Made by a program: the position numbers and the translations under genes
In this document: positions 24,253 to 32,746 of the stretch, in pieces
Numbering within the stretch: position 1 is the stretch's first letter
Layout of the letters: each line of letters begins with the position of its first letter
NCBI GenBank assembly: GCA_963762635.1
Contig: CAVXLQ010000003.1
Coordinates: 496,001 to 560,000 of the forward strand
Direction: 5' to 3'
DNA length: 64,000 nt
DNA from: Tenggerimyces sp963762635
GTDB lineage: Bacteria; Actinomycetota; Actinomycetes; Propionibacteriales; Actinopolymorphaceae
Notes under the pieces: model-generated
What the model was told of the DNA's origin: nothing
Database searches by the model: none
Seen by the model: the letters and a program-made list of their open reading frames with translations, nothing else

Positions 24253-27200
24253 ATGAGGTACGTCGCGCGGCGCCACGCACAGTGGCTGGCCGACGACCCG
24301 GGGGGCGCGGCCTGGACGGCCGCCGAAGGAACGTTGGTGTTTGCCGACGTCTCCGGCTTCACGTCGTTGTCCGAACGGCTCGCCCGTCGCGGCCGCGCCG
24401 GCGCGGAAGAGCTCACCGATCTGGTCAACCAGGTCGTCGGCGGCATCCTCGGCTGTGCCACACCGCTCGGCGGCGACCTGCTCAAGTACGGCGGCGACGC
24501 GCTGCTGTTGATGTTCGAGGGGCCGGACCACGAGGCTCGGGCAGTGGCGGCCGCCGCCGCGATGCAGGCAGAGCTGCGTCGGTTCCGCGACTTTCGTTCT
24601 GAGTCGGGGCGCGTCACGTTGAAGATGTCGATCGGCGTCGAAGCGGGACGGATCGACTTGTTCATCGCCGGCGACGACCACCGCGAGCTTCTCGTCGCGG
24701 GCCCGACCGCCAGCCGTGTCGTCGATCTGGAAGGCCTCACCCGCGCGGGACAGATCGTGGTCGGACCGCTGGCGGCGAAGGTGCTTCCGTCCCGCAACCG
24801 CGGTGCCGCGGTCGGCCCGGCCGGTGCGGTCCTGGTCCGTTCGGCGCCCACGGCGCCAGCCGGCGGAACGCTCGAGCCGGTCACCCCCGCGCAGGACGAA
24901 CGCGGCATTCCGTTGGCACTTCGGGCCCACCTCGGCCGGGTCGACGGCGAGCACCGGCAGGCCGCTGTCGCGTTCGTCCAGGTACGTGGCCTCGACGGCC
25001 TGATCGAACAGGACGGGACGAAGGCCGCCGCCGAGGCGCTGCACGAGATCGTCCTCGCCGTCCAGTCCGCGTGTGCCGACCACGGGGTGACGTTCCTCGG
25101 CACCGACGTCGACATCGACGCGGCGAAGTTCATCCTCGTCACCGGCGCCCCGACCACGTTGGCCGACGACGAGGACCGGCTCGTCTCGGCCTGCCGGGCG
25201 ATCCTCGAAGCCGAGCTGCCGCTGCCGGTACGGATCGGCGCCCACCGCGGGCGGGTCTTCGCGGTCGAGGTCGGCGATGCCGAACGCCGCGTCTACACCG
25301 TGCTGGGCGACGCCGTGAACGTCGCCGCCAGGGTGATGACGGCGGCTCCCGTCGGCCGGCTCCTCGCCACGTCGGCGTGCCTGGACCGGGTGGTGGCGTC
25401 GTACGCTCGCGAACCGGTCGAGCCGTTCGAGGTGAAGGGAAAGACCGAACCGATCCAGGCCGCGTTGGTCGGTCCGATCGAACGGGTCGCGGAGTCGGTG
25501 CTCGCTCCGACCGACGGACCGCTGATAGGCCGGCAGGAGGAGCTGCGGCTGCTGCTCGACGCCGTCGACGGCGCGCGGGCCGGCCAGCGACGCGTCGTCG
25601 AGATCCTCGGCGAGCCGGGGATCGGAAAGTCCCGGTTGCTCGCCGAGGTCTGCGCGCAGGTCGGCGATCTGCCGTTGGTGGTCGTCCAGGCCCGGCAGTA
25701 CGCGTCGACCGAGCCCTACCGCGCCGTCCGCGACCCGCTGCGCTCGCTCCTCGGGCTGCGGGTGACCGATCCGGAGGACCAGGTCGCCAAGGCGCTCGCC
25801 GCCAAGGTCCGCGAGTTCGTGCCCGACCTCGAGCCGTTGCTGCCGTTGATCGGTGTCCCGTTCGGTGTGCACCTGCCGGACACCGAGGCAACGGCGGGAC
25901 TCGCGCCGGACTATCGGCGGTCCCAGCTGAGCGCGGCGACGTTCCGGCTGCTCGGGCGACTGCTTCCCACGTCCGGTGTGTTGGTGATCGAGGACGCGTA
26001 CTGGCTGGACGACGGGTCGGGGCAGCTGCTCGCGACGTTGATCAGCGCGATGCGCGGCAACCACCACTGGGCGGCGTTCGTCGCCCGCCGCGGCGAGGGC
26101 AAGACGCTCGACCTGTCCGACGTACCCGATCTCGTACGACTGGAGCTGCAACCGCTGCCGGCGAAGCACGCGCTCGCGTTGGCCAAGGCCGGTGGCTTCT
26201 CCACCGCGGACGCCGAGGCCTTGGTCGAACGCAGCGGCGGCAACCCGCTGTTCCTCCGCGAGCTCGCCGCGGCGGCCGAACGAGGCACCGCTGTCGACGA
26301 GCTGCCGGACAACGTCGAGGCCGTGATCGCCGCCCACCTCGACACGCTCGACGTCCGTTCTCGCGACCTGGTCCGGGTGGCGGCGGTGCTCGGCTCGCAC
26401 TTCCCGACCGATCTGCTGCTGAAGCTCGACGGAGACAGTCGCGAGGTCACGCTCTCCGCACTGCGCCGGCTGCGCGGGATCGTCGACCCGGACGGCACGG
26501 ACCGGTGCCGGTTCGCGCACGCGATGCTGCGCGAGGGCGCGTACAACGGGCTGTCGTTCCGGCGCCGACGCCAGCTGCACGGCCGCGCGGGCGACCTGAT
26601 CAAGGCTTACGACGACGACACGGTCGACCGTCGGGCAGCGGCGCTGTCGCTGCACTACCACGCGGCGGCTCGGCACCAGGACAGTTGGCACTGGTCGCGG
26701 CTCGCGGGGGAGCAGGCGCAACGGGACGCGGCGCCGGTCGAAGCGGTGGCCCTGTTCAGCCGCGCGATCGACTCGGCCCGTCCGGCCGGCGTGCTCGCGG
26801 GTGAGGTCGCGGCGCTGACCGAACGGCTGGGCGATGTCGCCGAGCTCGGCGGGTTGTACGAACGCGCCTCGGAGGCGTACCGCCGGGCCCGCCGGCTGCG
26901 CACGGGCGACCAGGTCGCCGCCGGCGACCTGCTGCGCAAGCAGGGCCACGTGGCCGAGCGCGAGGGCAAGTACTCGCTCGCCCTGCGTCTGTACAGCCGT
27001 GGCTTCGGCGTGCTGAAGACGGCGGGCGACTCGAATGTCTCCGACCGTGTCAAGGCTGAGTTGACGCTTGCGTACGGTGCCGCGCGGCTGCGGCAGGGGC
27101 GCTACTCCGACGCCGTACGTGTCCTCGAGGACGCGGTCGGCCTCGCCGACAAGCTCGGCGACCGCCCGGCGCTGGCGCACGCGTACTACCTGCTCGACTG

Positions 27201-27990
27201 GGCCCGGACCGACCTCGGCGATCCCGACCCGCGGCTGCGGACGCTCGCGCTTCCTATCTATGAGGAGCTTGAGGACTGGGTGGGACAGGGCAACGTGCTC
27301 GTCAACCTCGGCGTCGACGCGTACTACGAGGGTCGCTGGGACGACGCGCTCGACCTGTACCGGCGCAGCCGGGAGGCGTACGAACGGGTCGGCGCCGCGG
27401 TGCTGGCCGCGAGTACGAGTAACAACGTGGGCGAGATCCTGTCCGACCAAGGGCATCTGGAGCAGGCCAAGCGGGAGTTCCAAGGCGCGCTCGGGGTGTG
27501 GCAGCTCGCCGGGTACTCGATCGGCGTGGGGATCGCGACGTCGAACCTGGGGCGGGCGGCGGCTCGTTCGGGCGACCTGGATTCGGCGGCCGTTCTCTTG
27601 GCGCAGGCACGGACGGAGCTGACCCGGATCGGCGCCGACTCGTTGGCGATCGAGGCGGAGGGCCGGGAGGCGGAGCGACTGGTGCTCGTACCCGCCCCGG
27701 CGGAGGCACTCGCGGTGGCGTCGGGGGCGCGGGCTCGGGCGGACCAGCCGGTGCAGCGGGCGTTCCTGGACCGGACGATCGGGTGGGCGCTGGCGCAGCA
27801 AGGCCAGGTGGCCGAGGCGGTGGCGAAGCTCGAGGAGAGCCTGGAGGCCGCGGTGTCGTCGGGTACGCGCTACGAGGAGGCGCTGACCCGGTTGGCGTTG
27901 GCCCGCATCACCTCGGCCGACGACGAGGCTGCGTCGGAGATCCTCACTTCGTTGGGTGTCGTCGCGGTGCCTTCGCCGCCGCTGCCCTAG
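24253..27990 (+). CDS. Soluble-adenylyl-cyclase-like protein: two class III cyclase domains, ATPase, TPR
   Basis: This 1245-residue cytoplasmic protein has the layout of eukaryotic soluble adenylyl cyclase. Cyclase domain 1 (about 25-200) has both metal-binding aspartates, D32 (VFADVSGFT) and D82 (LKYGGDALL). It lacks the usual Asn/Arg pair (GPTASRVVD). Cyclase domain 2 (about 235-410) lacks the metal aspartates but has D353, N356 and R360 in VLGDAVNVAAR. A P-loop ATPase follows (LIGRQEEL, then GEPGIGKSRLL at about 455-465, and VIEDAYWLDD), then helical TPR repeats (about 830-1240). It is divergent from the giant secreted gene, with a 209-bp shared promoter region. It probably makes cAMP under control of the ATPase/TPR half. 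Confidence 0.87.
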   Translation: MRYVARRHAQWLADDPGGAAWTAAEGTLVFADVSGFTSLSERLARRGRAGAEELTDLVNQVVGGILGCATPLGGDLLKYGGDALLLMFEGPDHEARAVAAAAAMQAELRRFRDFRSESGRVTLKMSIGVEAGRIDLFIAGDDHRELLVAGPTASRVVDLEGLTRAGQIVVGPLAAKVLPSRNRGAAVGPAGAVLVRSAPTAPAGGTLEPVTPAQDERGIPLALRAHLGRVDGEHRQAAVAFVQVRGLDGLIEQDGTKAAAEALHEIVLAVQSACADHGVTFLGTDVDIDAAKFILVTGAPTTLADDEDRLVSACRAILEAELPLPVRIGAHRGRVFAVEVGDAERRVYTVLGDAVNVAARVMTAAPVGRLLATSACLDRVVASYAREPVEPFEVKGKTEPIQAALVGPIERVAESVLAPTDGPLIGRQEELRLLLDAVDGARAGQRRVVEILGEPGIGKSRLLAEVCAQVGDLPLVVVQARQYASTEPYRAVRDPLRSLLGLRVTDPEDQVAKALAAKVREFVPDLEPLLPLIGVPFGVHLPDTEATAGLAPDYRRSQLSAATFRLLGRLLPTSGVLVIEDAYWLDDGSGQLLATLISAMRGNHHWAAFVARRGEGKTLDLSDVPDLVRLELQPLPAKHALALAKAGGFSTADAEALVERSGGNPLFLRELAAAAERGTAVDELPDNVEAVIAAHLDTLDVRSRDLVRVAAVLGSHFPTDLLLKLDGDSREVTLSALRRLRGIVDPDGTDRCRFAHAMLREGAYNGLSFRRRRQLHGRAGDLIKAYDDDTVDRRAAALSLHYHAAARHQDSWHWSRLAGEQAQRDAAPVEAVALFSRAIDSARPAGVLAGEVAALTERLGDVAELGGLYERASEAYRRARRLRTGDQVAAGDLLRKQGHVAEREGKYSLALRLYSRGFGVLKTAGDSNVSDRVKAELTLAYGAARLRQGRYSDAVRVLEDAVGLADKLGDRPALAHAYYLLDWARTDLGDPDPRLRTLALPIYEELEDWVGQGNVLVNLGVDAYYEGRWDDALDLYRRSREAYERVGAAVLAASTSNNVGEILSDQGHLEQAKREFQGALGVWQLAGYSIGVGIATSNLGRAAARSGDLDSAAVLLAQARTELTRIGADSLAIEAEGREAERLVLVPAPAEALAVASGARARADQPVQRAFLDRTIGWALAQQGQVAEAVAKLEESLEAAVSSGTRYEEALTRLALARITSADDEAASEILTSLGVVAVPSPPLP

Positions 27991-27995
27991 GACAC

Positions 27996-28406
27996 CTAGT
28001 GCAGGACGGCGGCGAGGTAGTTGTCCTGCGCGGTCGGGTCGCTCGCGATGCCCCAGTACTCGACGACCTTGCCGTCTCGGACGGTCATGACCTCGGCGCG
28101 CAGGATGTCGAGCTTGCGCCCGGCGTGCTCGCCTCGGACCCGAAGGAAGACGATCGCCCGGTCGTCGTTCACGAGGACCTCCTGCGGCGTGACCCAGAGG
28201 CCGGGGATCTGCAGTTGGCGGCGGAACATCGCCAGGCCCTCGTCGCCCTCGAGGTCGCCCGTCAGCGCGTTGTCGCCGCCGAAGTGCCAGCGGGTCTGCT
28301 TGGTGAACACGTGCGAGACCTCGTCGATCGCGCCGGCGGCGATGCGGCTGATCGCGGCCCGAAGCCGTTGGGCGTTCGGGTGCTCCTCACCGTTCGAACT
28401 GGTCAT
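27996..28406 (-). CDS. SnoaL-like (NTF2 fold) protein, downstream member of a pair
   Basis: The 136-residue product has the NTF2/SnoaL cone fold pattern: N-terminal helices (RLRAAISRIAAGAIDEV), HFGGDNALTGDLEGDEGLAMFRR in the middle and a C-terminal strand set ending VRDGKVVEYWGIASDP. Such proteins are small hydrolases, isomerases or binding proteins, and the substrate cannot be inferred. Its ATG 28406 overlaps the stop of the upstream SnoaL gene as ATGA, so the two are co-translated. The frame is open well upstream, but the overlap decides the start. The stop is 5 bp from the convergent cyclase gene. Confidence 0.8.
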   Translation of the reverse strand: MTSSNGEEHPNAQRLRAAISRIAAGAIDEVSHVFTKQTRWHFGGDNALTGDLEGDEGLAMFRRQLQIPGLWVTPQEVLVNDDRAIVFLRVRGEHAGRKLDILRAEVMTVRDGKVVEYWGIASDPTAQDNYLAAVLH

Positions 28407-28807
28407 ACAGTCTGCCCCCAGAACTCGTCGACCGCGCGCTGGTCGTTGGCGAGGCCGAACCGCTTGGTCCAGCGGCCCTGGTCGTCGAACTGAATCGCGA
28501 GCGCGATCGTGACGTCGAGTGCTTTTCCTTGCCGGTTGCCAAACACCCGGTAGATCACGGCGCTGTAGCGATCGCTCGCGAGAACGTCCTCGATGGTCAT
28601 GCTCAACGTTCCGTTGGCGAGGCGCTGGGTCTCGCGGAGGTGTTCGATGACGTTCTCCCGTCCGTGGTAATCGCCGCTGAGCACGTGCTGACCGCCGACG
28701 TTCCAGACGATGTCGTCGGCGAACCGCGTCGACATGGCCTCGAAGTCGCCCCGCCCGTAGGCGACGAAGGCCGCACGGACATTGATCGCATGGGGGTGTT
28801 GCCGCAC
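28403..28807 (-). CDS. SnoaL-like (NTF2 fold) protein, upstream member of a pair
   Basis: This 134-residue NTF2-fold protein opens with NVRAAFVAYGRGDFEAMSTRFADDIVWNVGG, the standard start of the SnoaL-like domain. GDYHGRENVIEHL follows and the end is FDDQGRWTKRFGLANDQRAVDEFW. It is about 25-30 percent alike to the downstream partner by eye, so the pair may form a heterodimer or be an old duplication. There is no signal peptide. The gene is divergent from the small protein at 28895, and the intervening 87 bp carry a GGTTACAC/GTGTAACC inverted repeat. Confidence 0.82.
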   Translation of the reverse strand: MRQHPHAINVRAAFVAYGRGDFEAMSTRFADDIVWNVGGQHVLSGDYHGRENVIEHLRETQRLANGTLSMTIEDVLASDRYSAVIYRVFGNRQGKALDVTIALAIQFDDQGRWTKRFGLANDQRAVDEFWGQTV

Positions 28808-28835
28808 GTTTAGGGGGTCGTGTGACGCTCCGTTC

Positions 28836-28872
28836 GGTTACACGGTGCAGTTTTGGCGGTGGCGGTGTAACC
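28836..28872. promoter_or_regulatory. Inverted repeat GGTTACAC-N21-GTGTAACC
   Basis: The 8-bp arms are perfect (28836-28843 and 28865-28872). The site lies 22 bp before the start of the small protein gene at 28895. The same arms flank the promoter region of its paralogue (33717-33774). The shared sequence suggests a common regulator. Confidence 0.55.
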
Positions 28873-28894
28873 GATTGCCGGGCCGTCCGTCTAG

Positions 28895-29140
28895 GTGCAT
28901 ATCGACGCATTAGCTGCTGACCGCCTGGTCCAGAAGCTCCGCGAGTTCTCCCGTAGCGGCCTGGACGAGGACGAGCGCGCCCTCTTCGCCGTGCTTCTGG
29001 CCCCCGGAATCGCCCAGGCCTACGCCCGGGACGACGTGTCGGGCTACGCGGTCACGGAGTGGGACCCACGTACGTTCCCCGAGTCCCTGGCGACCGCCCT
29101 CCGCGACTCCGGCGTGATGGTCGTCGGCCTCGACGACTGA
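28895..29140 (+). CDS. Small acidic protein, paralogue of 33449-33664; function unknown
   Basis: This 81-residue protein starts at GTG 28895, almost directly after the sequence CTAG and without a clear ribosome site, perhaps as a leaderless message. The core reads SGLDEDERALFAVLLAPG, then YARDDVSGYAVTEWDP and PESLATALRDSGV, ending VVGLDD. It is strongly similar along its length to the second copy near 33.5 kb. It has no cysteine, signal peptide or membrane segment. The pattern recalls short actinobacterial proteins with no known role; a peptide precursor or regulatory partner is possible but not shown. Confidence 0.7.
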   Translation: MHIDALAADRLVQKLREFSRSGLDEDERALFAVLLAPGIAQAYARDDVSGYAVTEWDPRTFPESLATALRDSGVMVVGLDD

Positions 29141-29167
29141 CTGACTCACCCAGCCCTCGAGCCCAGC

Positions 29168-29743
29168 TCAGGAGACGGTGCGGCGCATGACGGTGTTTCC
29201 GGGGCCCTTGCTACGGACGAACTCGAAGCCGGCGCGCTCGAAGAGGGTCCGGGTGCCGTTGTAGAGGACCGACTTCCGCTTGCCGCCCGCGTCGTGCGGG
29301 TATCCCTCGACCACGCCGCCGCCCGCTTCCGCGATCAGGTCGAGGGCACCTTGCAAGACGACCGCCGAGAGGCCACCGCGGCGGTGGCCCTTAGCCACGA
29401 AGATGCAGGTGATCCGGTAGTCGGGCAGCACGTCGAGCTCGGCCTCGTACTGCTTGCGGTGGTAGATGTTCGGGAGCTCGGCTGGGCTTCCGTACTCACA
29501 CCACGCGACCGTCTCGTCCCCGTCGTACACGAGCGCCGCATGGGCCCGCCCCTCGTCGACGAGGCGTCGTTTGAGGGACCGGTTGGCGTCGTAGGTGCGT
29601 TCCTTCTCGGCGTTCATGGTGTGGAAATAGGTGCACCAACAGCCGCCGAACACGCCGTTGTGGCGCTCCACCATCGCGGCGAACCCGTCCCAGGTGTCCG
29701 CGTCGAGTGGCCTGACGACGTACGTGCTCAGCTGCTGCTCCAT
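29168..29743 (-). CDS. GNAT-family N-acetyltransferase
   Basis: This 191-residue acetyl-CoA-dependent acyltransferase has GNAT motif A ITCIFVAKGHRRGGLSAVVL (residues about 110-130), where the R/K-G-H-R-R-G-G loop binds the pantetheine pyrophosphate, and a C-terminal LFERAGFEFVRS. The N-terminal part has a conserved GCWCTYFHT segment with two cysteines seen in a sub-group of actinobacterial GNATs. The acceptor substrate is unknown. It starts at ATG 29743, 84 bp from the divergent nhaA start. It is convergent with the small protein gene at 28895. Confidence 0.85.
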   Translation of the reverse strand: MEQQLSTYVVRPLDADTWDGFAAMVERHNGVFGGCWCTYFHTMNAEKERTYDANRSLKRRLVDEGRAHAALVYDGDETVAWCEYGSPAELPNIYHRKQYEAELDVLPDYRITCIFVAKGHRRGGLSAVVLQGALDLIAEAGGGVVEGYPHDAGGKRKSVLYNGTRTLFERAGFEFVRSKGPGNTVMRRTVS

Positions 29744-29826
29744 GGGCTCAGGATCGCAGCCAATCCGGACGTTCTGCGTCCGAAATGGCTAGGCTCGGCG
29801 GACCTTCCGTCCCTCGAGAGGCGTAC

Positions 29827-31047
29827 GTGTCCGACCTCGAGCACGTCCCACCCAGCGGGCGCTCCGATGTGGTCGGCGGCGCGCTGCTGATCGGTGCCGC
29901 GCTGGTGGCGCTGGTGTGGGCGAACTCGCCCTGGGCCGGTGGGTACGAGGCGTTCCGGTCGATCTCCTTCGGACCAGAAGCGCTCGACCTCCACCTGTCG
30001 CTGCAGGAGTGGGTGGTCGACGGCCTGCTGGCGGTGTTCTTCTTCATCGTCGGCAACGAGCTGAAGCAGGAGCTCGTCCACGGCGAGCTGCGCGACCCGC
30101 GCCGGGCGCTGCTGCCGATCGTCGCCGCGATGGGTGGCGTGGTCGTTCCGGCCGGCCTCTTCCTGGCCGTCAACGCCGCCGCCACGGGCGGAGCGGCGGC
30201 GGGGTGGGGGATCCCGATGGCCACCGACATCGCGTTCGCCGTGGCGGTCCTGGCGGTGATCGGCAGACACCTGCCCGCCCCGCTGCGCACGTTCCTGCTC
30301 ACCCTCGCGACCGTCGACGACCTCTGCGCGGTCGTCGTCATCGCCTTCGCCTACACGTCGGGCGTGAGCCTCCTGGCGCTCGGCGGAGCCGCTGCGGGGT
30401 TGCTGGTCTTCGGCTGGCTGCAGAACGGCGACGGCCGCGCCGCCACGGCCGTCCGGCGGGGAGTTCCGCGAGGACTGCTCTTCGGTGGCTTGGCCGTACT
30501 GATCTGGGCCGCGATGCATGCCAGCGGAGTGCACGCCACGATCGCCGGGGTGGCGATGGGGCTGCTGATGCGTACGACGAAGCGGATGGGCCAGAAGGTC
30601 TCGCCCTCGCATTACGCCGAGCTCGTCCTGGGACCGATCTCCAGGGTGCTCGTCCTGCCGGCGTTCGCCCTGCTGGCCGCCGGCGTCTCCTTGGCCGGCG
30701 CCACGAACTTCTGGACCAACACGATCACCTGGGGCATCGTCGCCGGCCTGCTCGTGGGCAAGGTCGTCGGGATCTTCGGGGCCTCGTGGCTGACGGCACG
30801 CTTCACCTCGGCCCACCTCAACCGCGCGCTGGCGTGGGTGGACATCGCCGGCGTCGGGATCCTGGGCGGGATCGGCTTCACCGTGTCGCTGCTGATCGCC
30901 GAGCTGTCGTACGCCGACCCGGGCCACCTCACCGACGCCAAGGCCGCGGTCCTGCTCGCCTCCACCGCCGCCGCGGTCGTGGCCGCGGTGGTCCTCGGCC
31001 GACGCAACCGGCACTACCGGGACGAGGGACCGCTTTCTCGGTCCTGA
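29827..31047 (+). CDS. nhaA: Na+/H+ antiporter NhaA
   Basis: NhaA exchanges cytoplasmic Na+ for external H+ and maintains pH and sodium homeostasis. The 406-residue protein has about twelve membrane helices and the key aspartate pair D164-D165 in LATVDDLCAV, matching D163/D164 of the E. coli enzyme. Other marks are FFFIVGNELKQELVHGEL, PMATDIAFAVAVLAV and the late helix GIGFTVSLLIAEL. GTG 29827 has a GAGAGG upstream; ATG 29785 in the same frame is an alternative that adds 14 unconserved residues. The gene appears to be a single transcription unit. Confidence 0.93.
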   Translation: MSDLEHVPPSGRSDVVGGALLIGAALVALVWANSPWAGGYEAFRSISFGPEALDLHLSLQEWVVDGLLAVFFFIVGNELKQELVHGELRDPRRALLPIVAAMGGVVVPAGLFLAVNAAATGGAAAGWGIPMATDIAFAVAVLAVIGRHLPAPLRTFLLTLATVDDLCAVVVIAFAYTSGVSLLALGGAAAGLLVFGWLQNGDGRAATAVRRGVPRGLLFGGLAVLIWAAMHASGVHATIAGVAMGLLMRTTKRMGQKVSPSHYAELVLGPISRVLVLPAFALLAAGVSLAGATNFWTNTITWGIVAGLLVGKVVGIFGASWLTARFTSAHLNRALAWVDIAGVGILGGIGFTVSLLIAELSYADPGHLTDAKAAVLLASTAAAVVAAVVLGRRNRHYRDEGPLSRS

Positions 31048-31163
31048 CCAGGTCGTCAGCCAAAGACTTGTCCTGTAATGCGACCGCTGGATGTCAGCAT
31101 CCGGTGTAATACCCCCGAGAGGCTTTCCGCGGGTGGCGGGGGCGATCGAGGAGGGGCGAAGTC

Positions 31164-31907
31164 TTGGCTGACGAGGTGGGTACGCGCGTCCTTCCAGAGC
31201 TTGCTCGGATCGCCTCCGAGCTCGGGCCCGCACTCGCCCCGGCGGCACACAGGGAGCTGCTGACCTCGATCACGGTCGCCGCGCGCCGCCTGTTCCACGC
31301 CGAGGCCTGCTCGATCGCGCTGGTCAGCGACGACGAGACCGAGCTCGTCTTCCACGTCGCGACCGGTGGCGCCGAGGAGGACATCGTCGGCATGCGCGTC
31401 CCCATCGGCGAGGGCATCGCCGGCTGGGTGGCGCTCGCCGGGCAGCCGCTCGCGATCGAGGACGTCTCCCAGGACCCGAGGTTCGCGGCCGACTTCGCCG
31501 CCAGCACGGGGTACGTACCGCGCTCGATCCTCGCCACCCCGATGGAGACCGAACGCCAGATCATCGGCGTCATCGAGGTGCTCGACCGCGACCCCGAGGC
31601 CGACGGCAGCGCCGACATGGAGCTGCTCGCGCTGTTCGCCAACCAGGCGGCGCTCGCGATCGAGAACTCCCGCGCGTTCGGCGAGCTCGGCAAGACGCTC
31701 TTCCAGGCCGCCGCCCTCGCGAGCGACGACCATGGCGTACGGGCGGCGCTCGACCAGGTCGCGGCCACCGCTGACGGGCCCACTCAGGAGCTGGCCGAGC
31801 TGTCCGCGGTCTTCGCCGAGCTGGGCCGGCTGGGCCCCGCCGAGCGCGTGGCCGCGACGCGGCTCGTCCGCCAGTTCCTCGACTACGTTCGCGGGGAGTC
31901 GACGTGA
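31164..31907 (+). CDS. GAF-domain sensor protein, first gene of a GAF/protease/sigma trio
   Basis: This 247-residue cytoplasmic protein has a single GAF domain (residues about 25-170) with the usual strands ACSIALVSDDETELVFHVATG, VPIGEGIAGWVALAGQPLAIEDV and PMETERQIIGVIEVLDR. A helical C-terminus (about 180-247) may be a dimerisation or partner-binding region. GAF domains bind small ligands or cyclic nucleotides, but no specific ligand residues can be assigned. TTG 31164 is supported by GGAGGGG at about 9 bp. The stop overlaps the protease start as GTGA. No output domain is present, so it probably acts on the genes after it. Confidence 0.85.
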   Translation: MADEVGTRVLPELARIASELGPALAPAAHRELLTSITVAARRLFHAEACSIALVSDDETELVFHVATGGAEEDIVGMRVPIGEGIAGWVALAGQPLAIEDVSQDPRFAADFAASTGYVPRSILATPMETERQIIGVIEVLDRDPEADGSADMELLALFANQAALAIENSRAFGELGKTLFQAAALASDDHGVRAALDQVAATADGPTQELAELSAVFAELGRLGPAERVAATRLVRQFLDYVRGEST

Positions 31908-32746
31908 AGCCGGCCTGGTCCGCGCAGTTCGACGCGGGCGAGCTCGGTACGACCCAGGCGTTGCCCGTCGACGGCCCGATCACGCGCGAGTGGGCGCTGG
32001 ACGGCGCGACCGGCGCCGGCGTCAAGGTCGCGGTGGTCGACAGCGGCATCGACGCGAGCCACCCCGCGGTCGGCGCGGTCCAGGGCGGCGTGGTCGTCGG
32101 GCTGAACGAGCGCGGCGAGGTCCAGGCCGTCGAGGGCGAGCACGGCGACCTGTTCGGCCACGGCACCGCGTGTGCCGGGATCATCCGCAAGATCGCGCCC
32201 GGGTGCGACCTCTACAGCGTCCGCGTACTAGGCAGCCGGCTGTCCGGAAAGGGGCAGGTTTTCGCCGCCGGGCTGCGCTGGGCGATCGAGAACGGGATGC
32301 ACGTCGTGAACTTGTCGCTAGGGACTGGCAAGCGCGACCACTTCGCAGAACTCCACGATTTGGCCGACGAAGCGTATTTCCGGCAGACCATGCTGGTGTC
32401 GGCGGTGAACAATGTCCCTGTGCCCTCCTACCCGTCCCAGTACTCGTCGGTCTTCTCCGTGGCCGCGCATGACCGGACGGATCCGTTCCATTTCGACTAC
32501 AACCCGACTCCGCCGGTCGAGTTCGGGGCACCCGGGATCGACATCGAGGTCCCGTGGATGCGCGCCTCGACGATCCGCGCGACGGGCAACAGCTTCGCCG
32601 CGGCCCACATCAGCGGGATGGTCGCGCTCGTTCTGTCCCGTCATCCGGGACTGACGCCGTTCCACGTCAAGACGGTCCTGCACGCACTCGCCGACAACGC
32701 GGCACCGGCCGGAAGGGCCGCGGTCGCGAGTTCGGGGCGCCCGTGA
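31904..32746 (+). CDS. Cytoplasmic subtilisin-like S8 serine protease
   Basis: This 280-residue S8 peptidase has the complete catalytic triad: D46 (VAVVDSGID), H86 (FGHGTACAG) and S230 (TGNSFAAAH). The oxyanion Asn region is seen near VSAVNNVPVPS. There is no signal peptide, propeptide or membrane anchor, so it should act in the cytoplasm, unlike most subtilisins. It overlaps the GAF gene upstream and the sigma-factor gene downstream by four bases each (GTGA both times), a sign of co-translation. It probably cleaves a regulatory partner. The sigma factor, the GAF protein or the small protein at 33449 are candidates (inference). Confidence 0.9.
   Translation: MKPAWSAQFDAGELGTTQALPVDGPITREWALDGATGAGVKVAVVDSGIDASHPAVGAVQGGVVVGLNERGEVQAVEGEHGDLFGHGTACAGIIRKIAPGCDLYSVRVLGSRLSGKGQVFAAGLRWAIENGMHVVNLSLGTGKRDHFAELHDLADEAYFRQTMLVSAVNNVPVPSYPSQYSSVFSVAAHDRTDPFHFDYNPTPPVEFGAPGIDIEVPWMRASTIRATGNSFAAAHISGMVALVLSRHPGLTPFHVKTVLHALADNAAPAGRAAVASSGRP

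Noticed and set aside
24124..27801. 1225-codon open frame on the minus strand
   Set aside because: It is antisense to the cyclase/ATPase gene, whose catalytic motifs are clear. The antisense product is Arg/Gln/Val-rich without domains.
28836..28872. Rho-independent terminator instead of operator
   Set aside because: The arms are only 8 bp with a 21-bp loop, the site lies between divergent starts, and the same arms recur with a 42-bp spacer at the paralogue. A protein-binding site is more likely.
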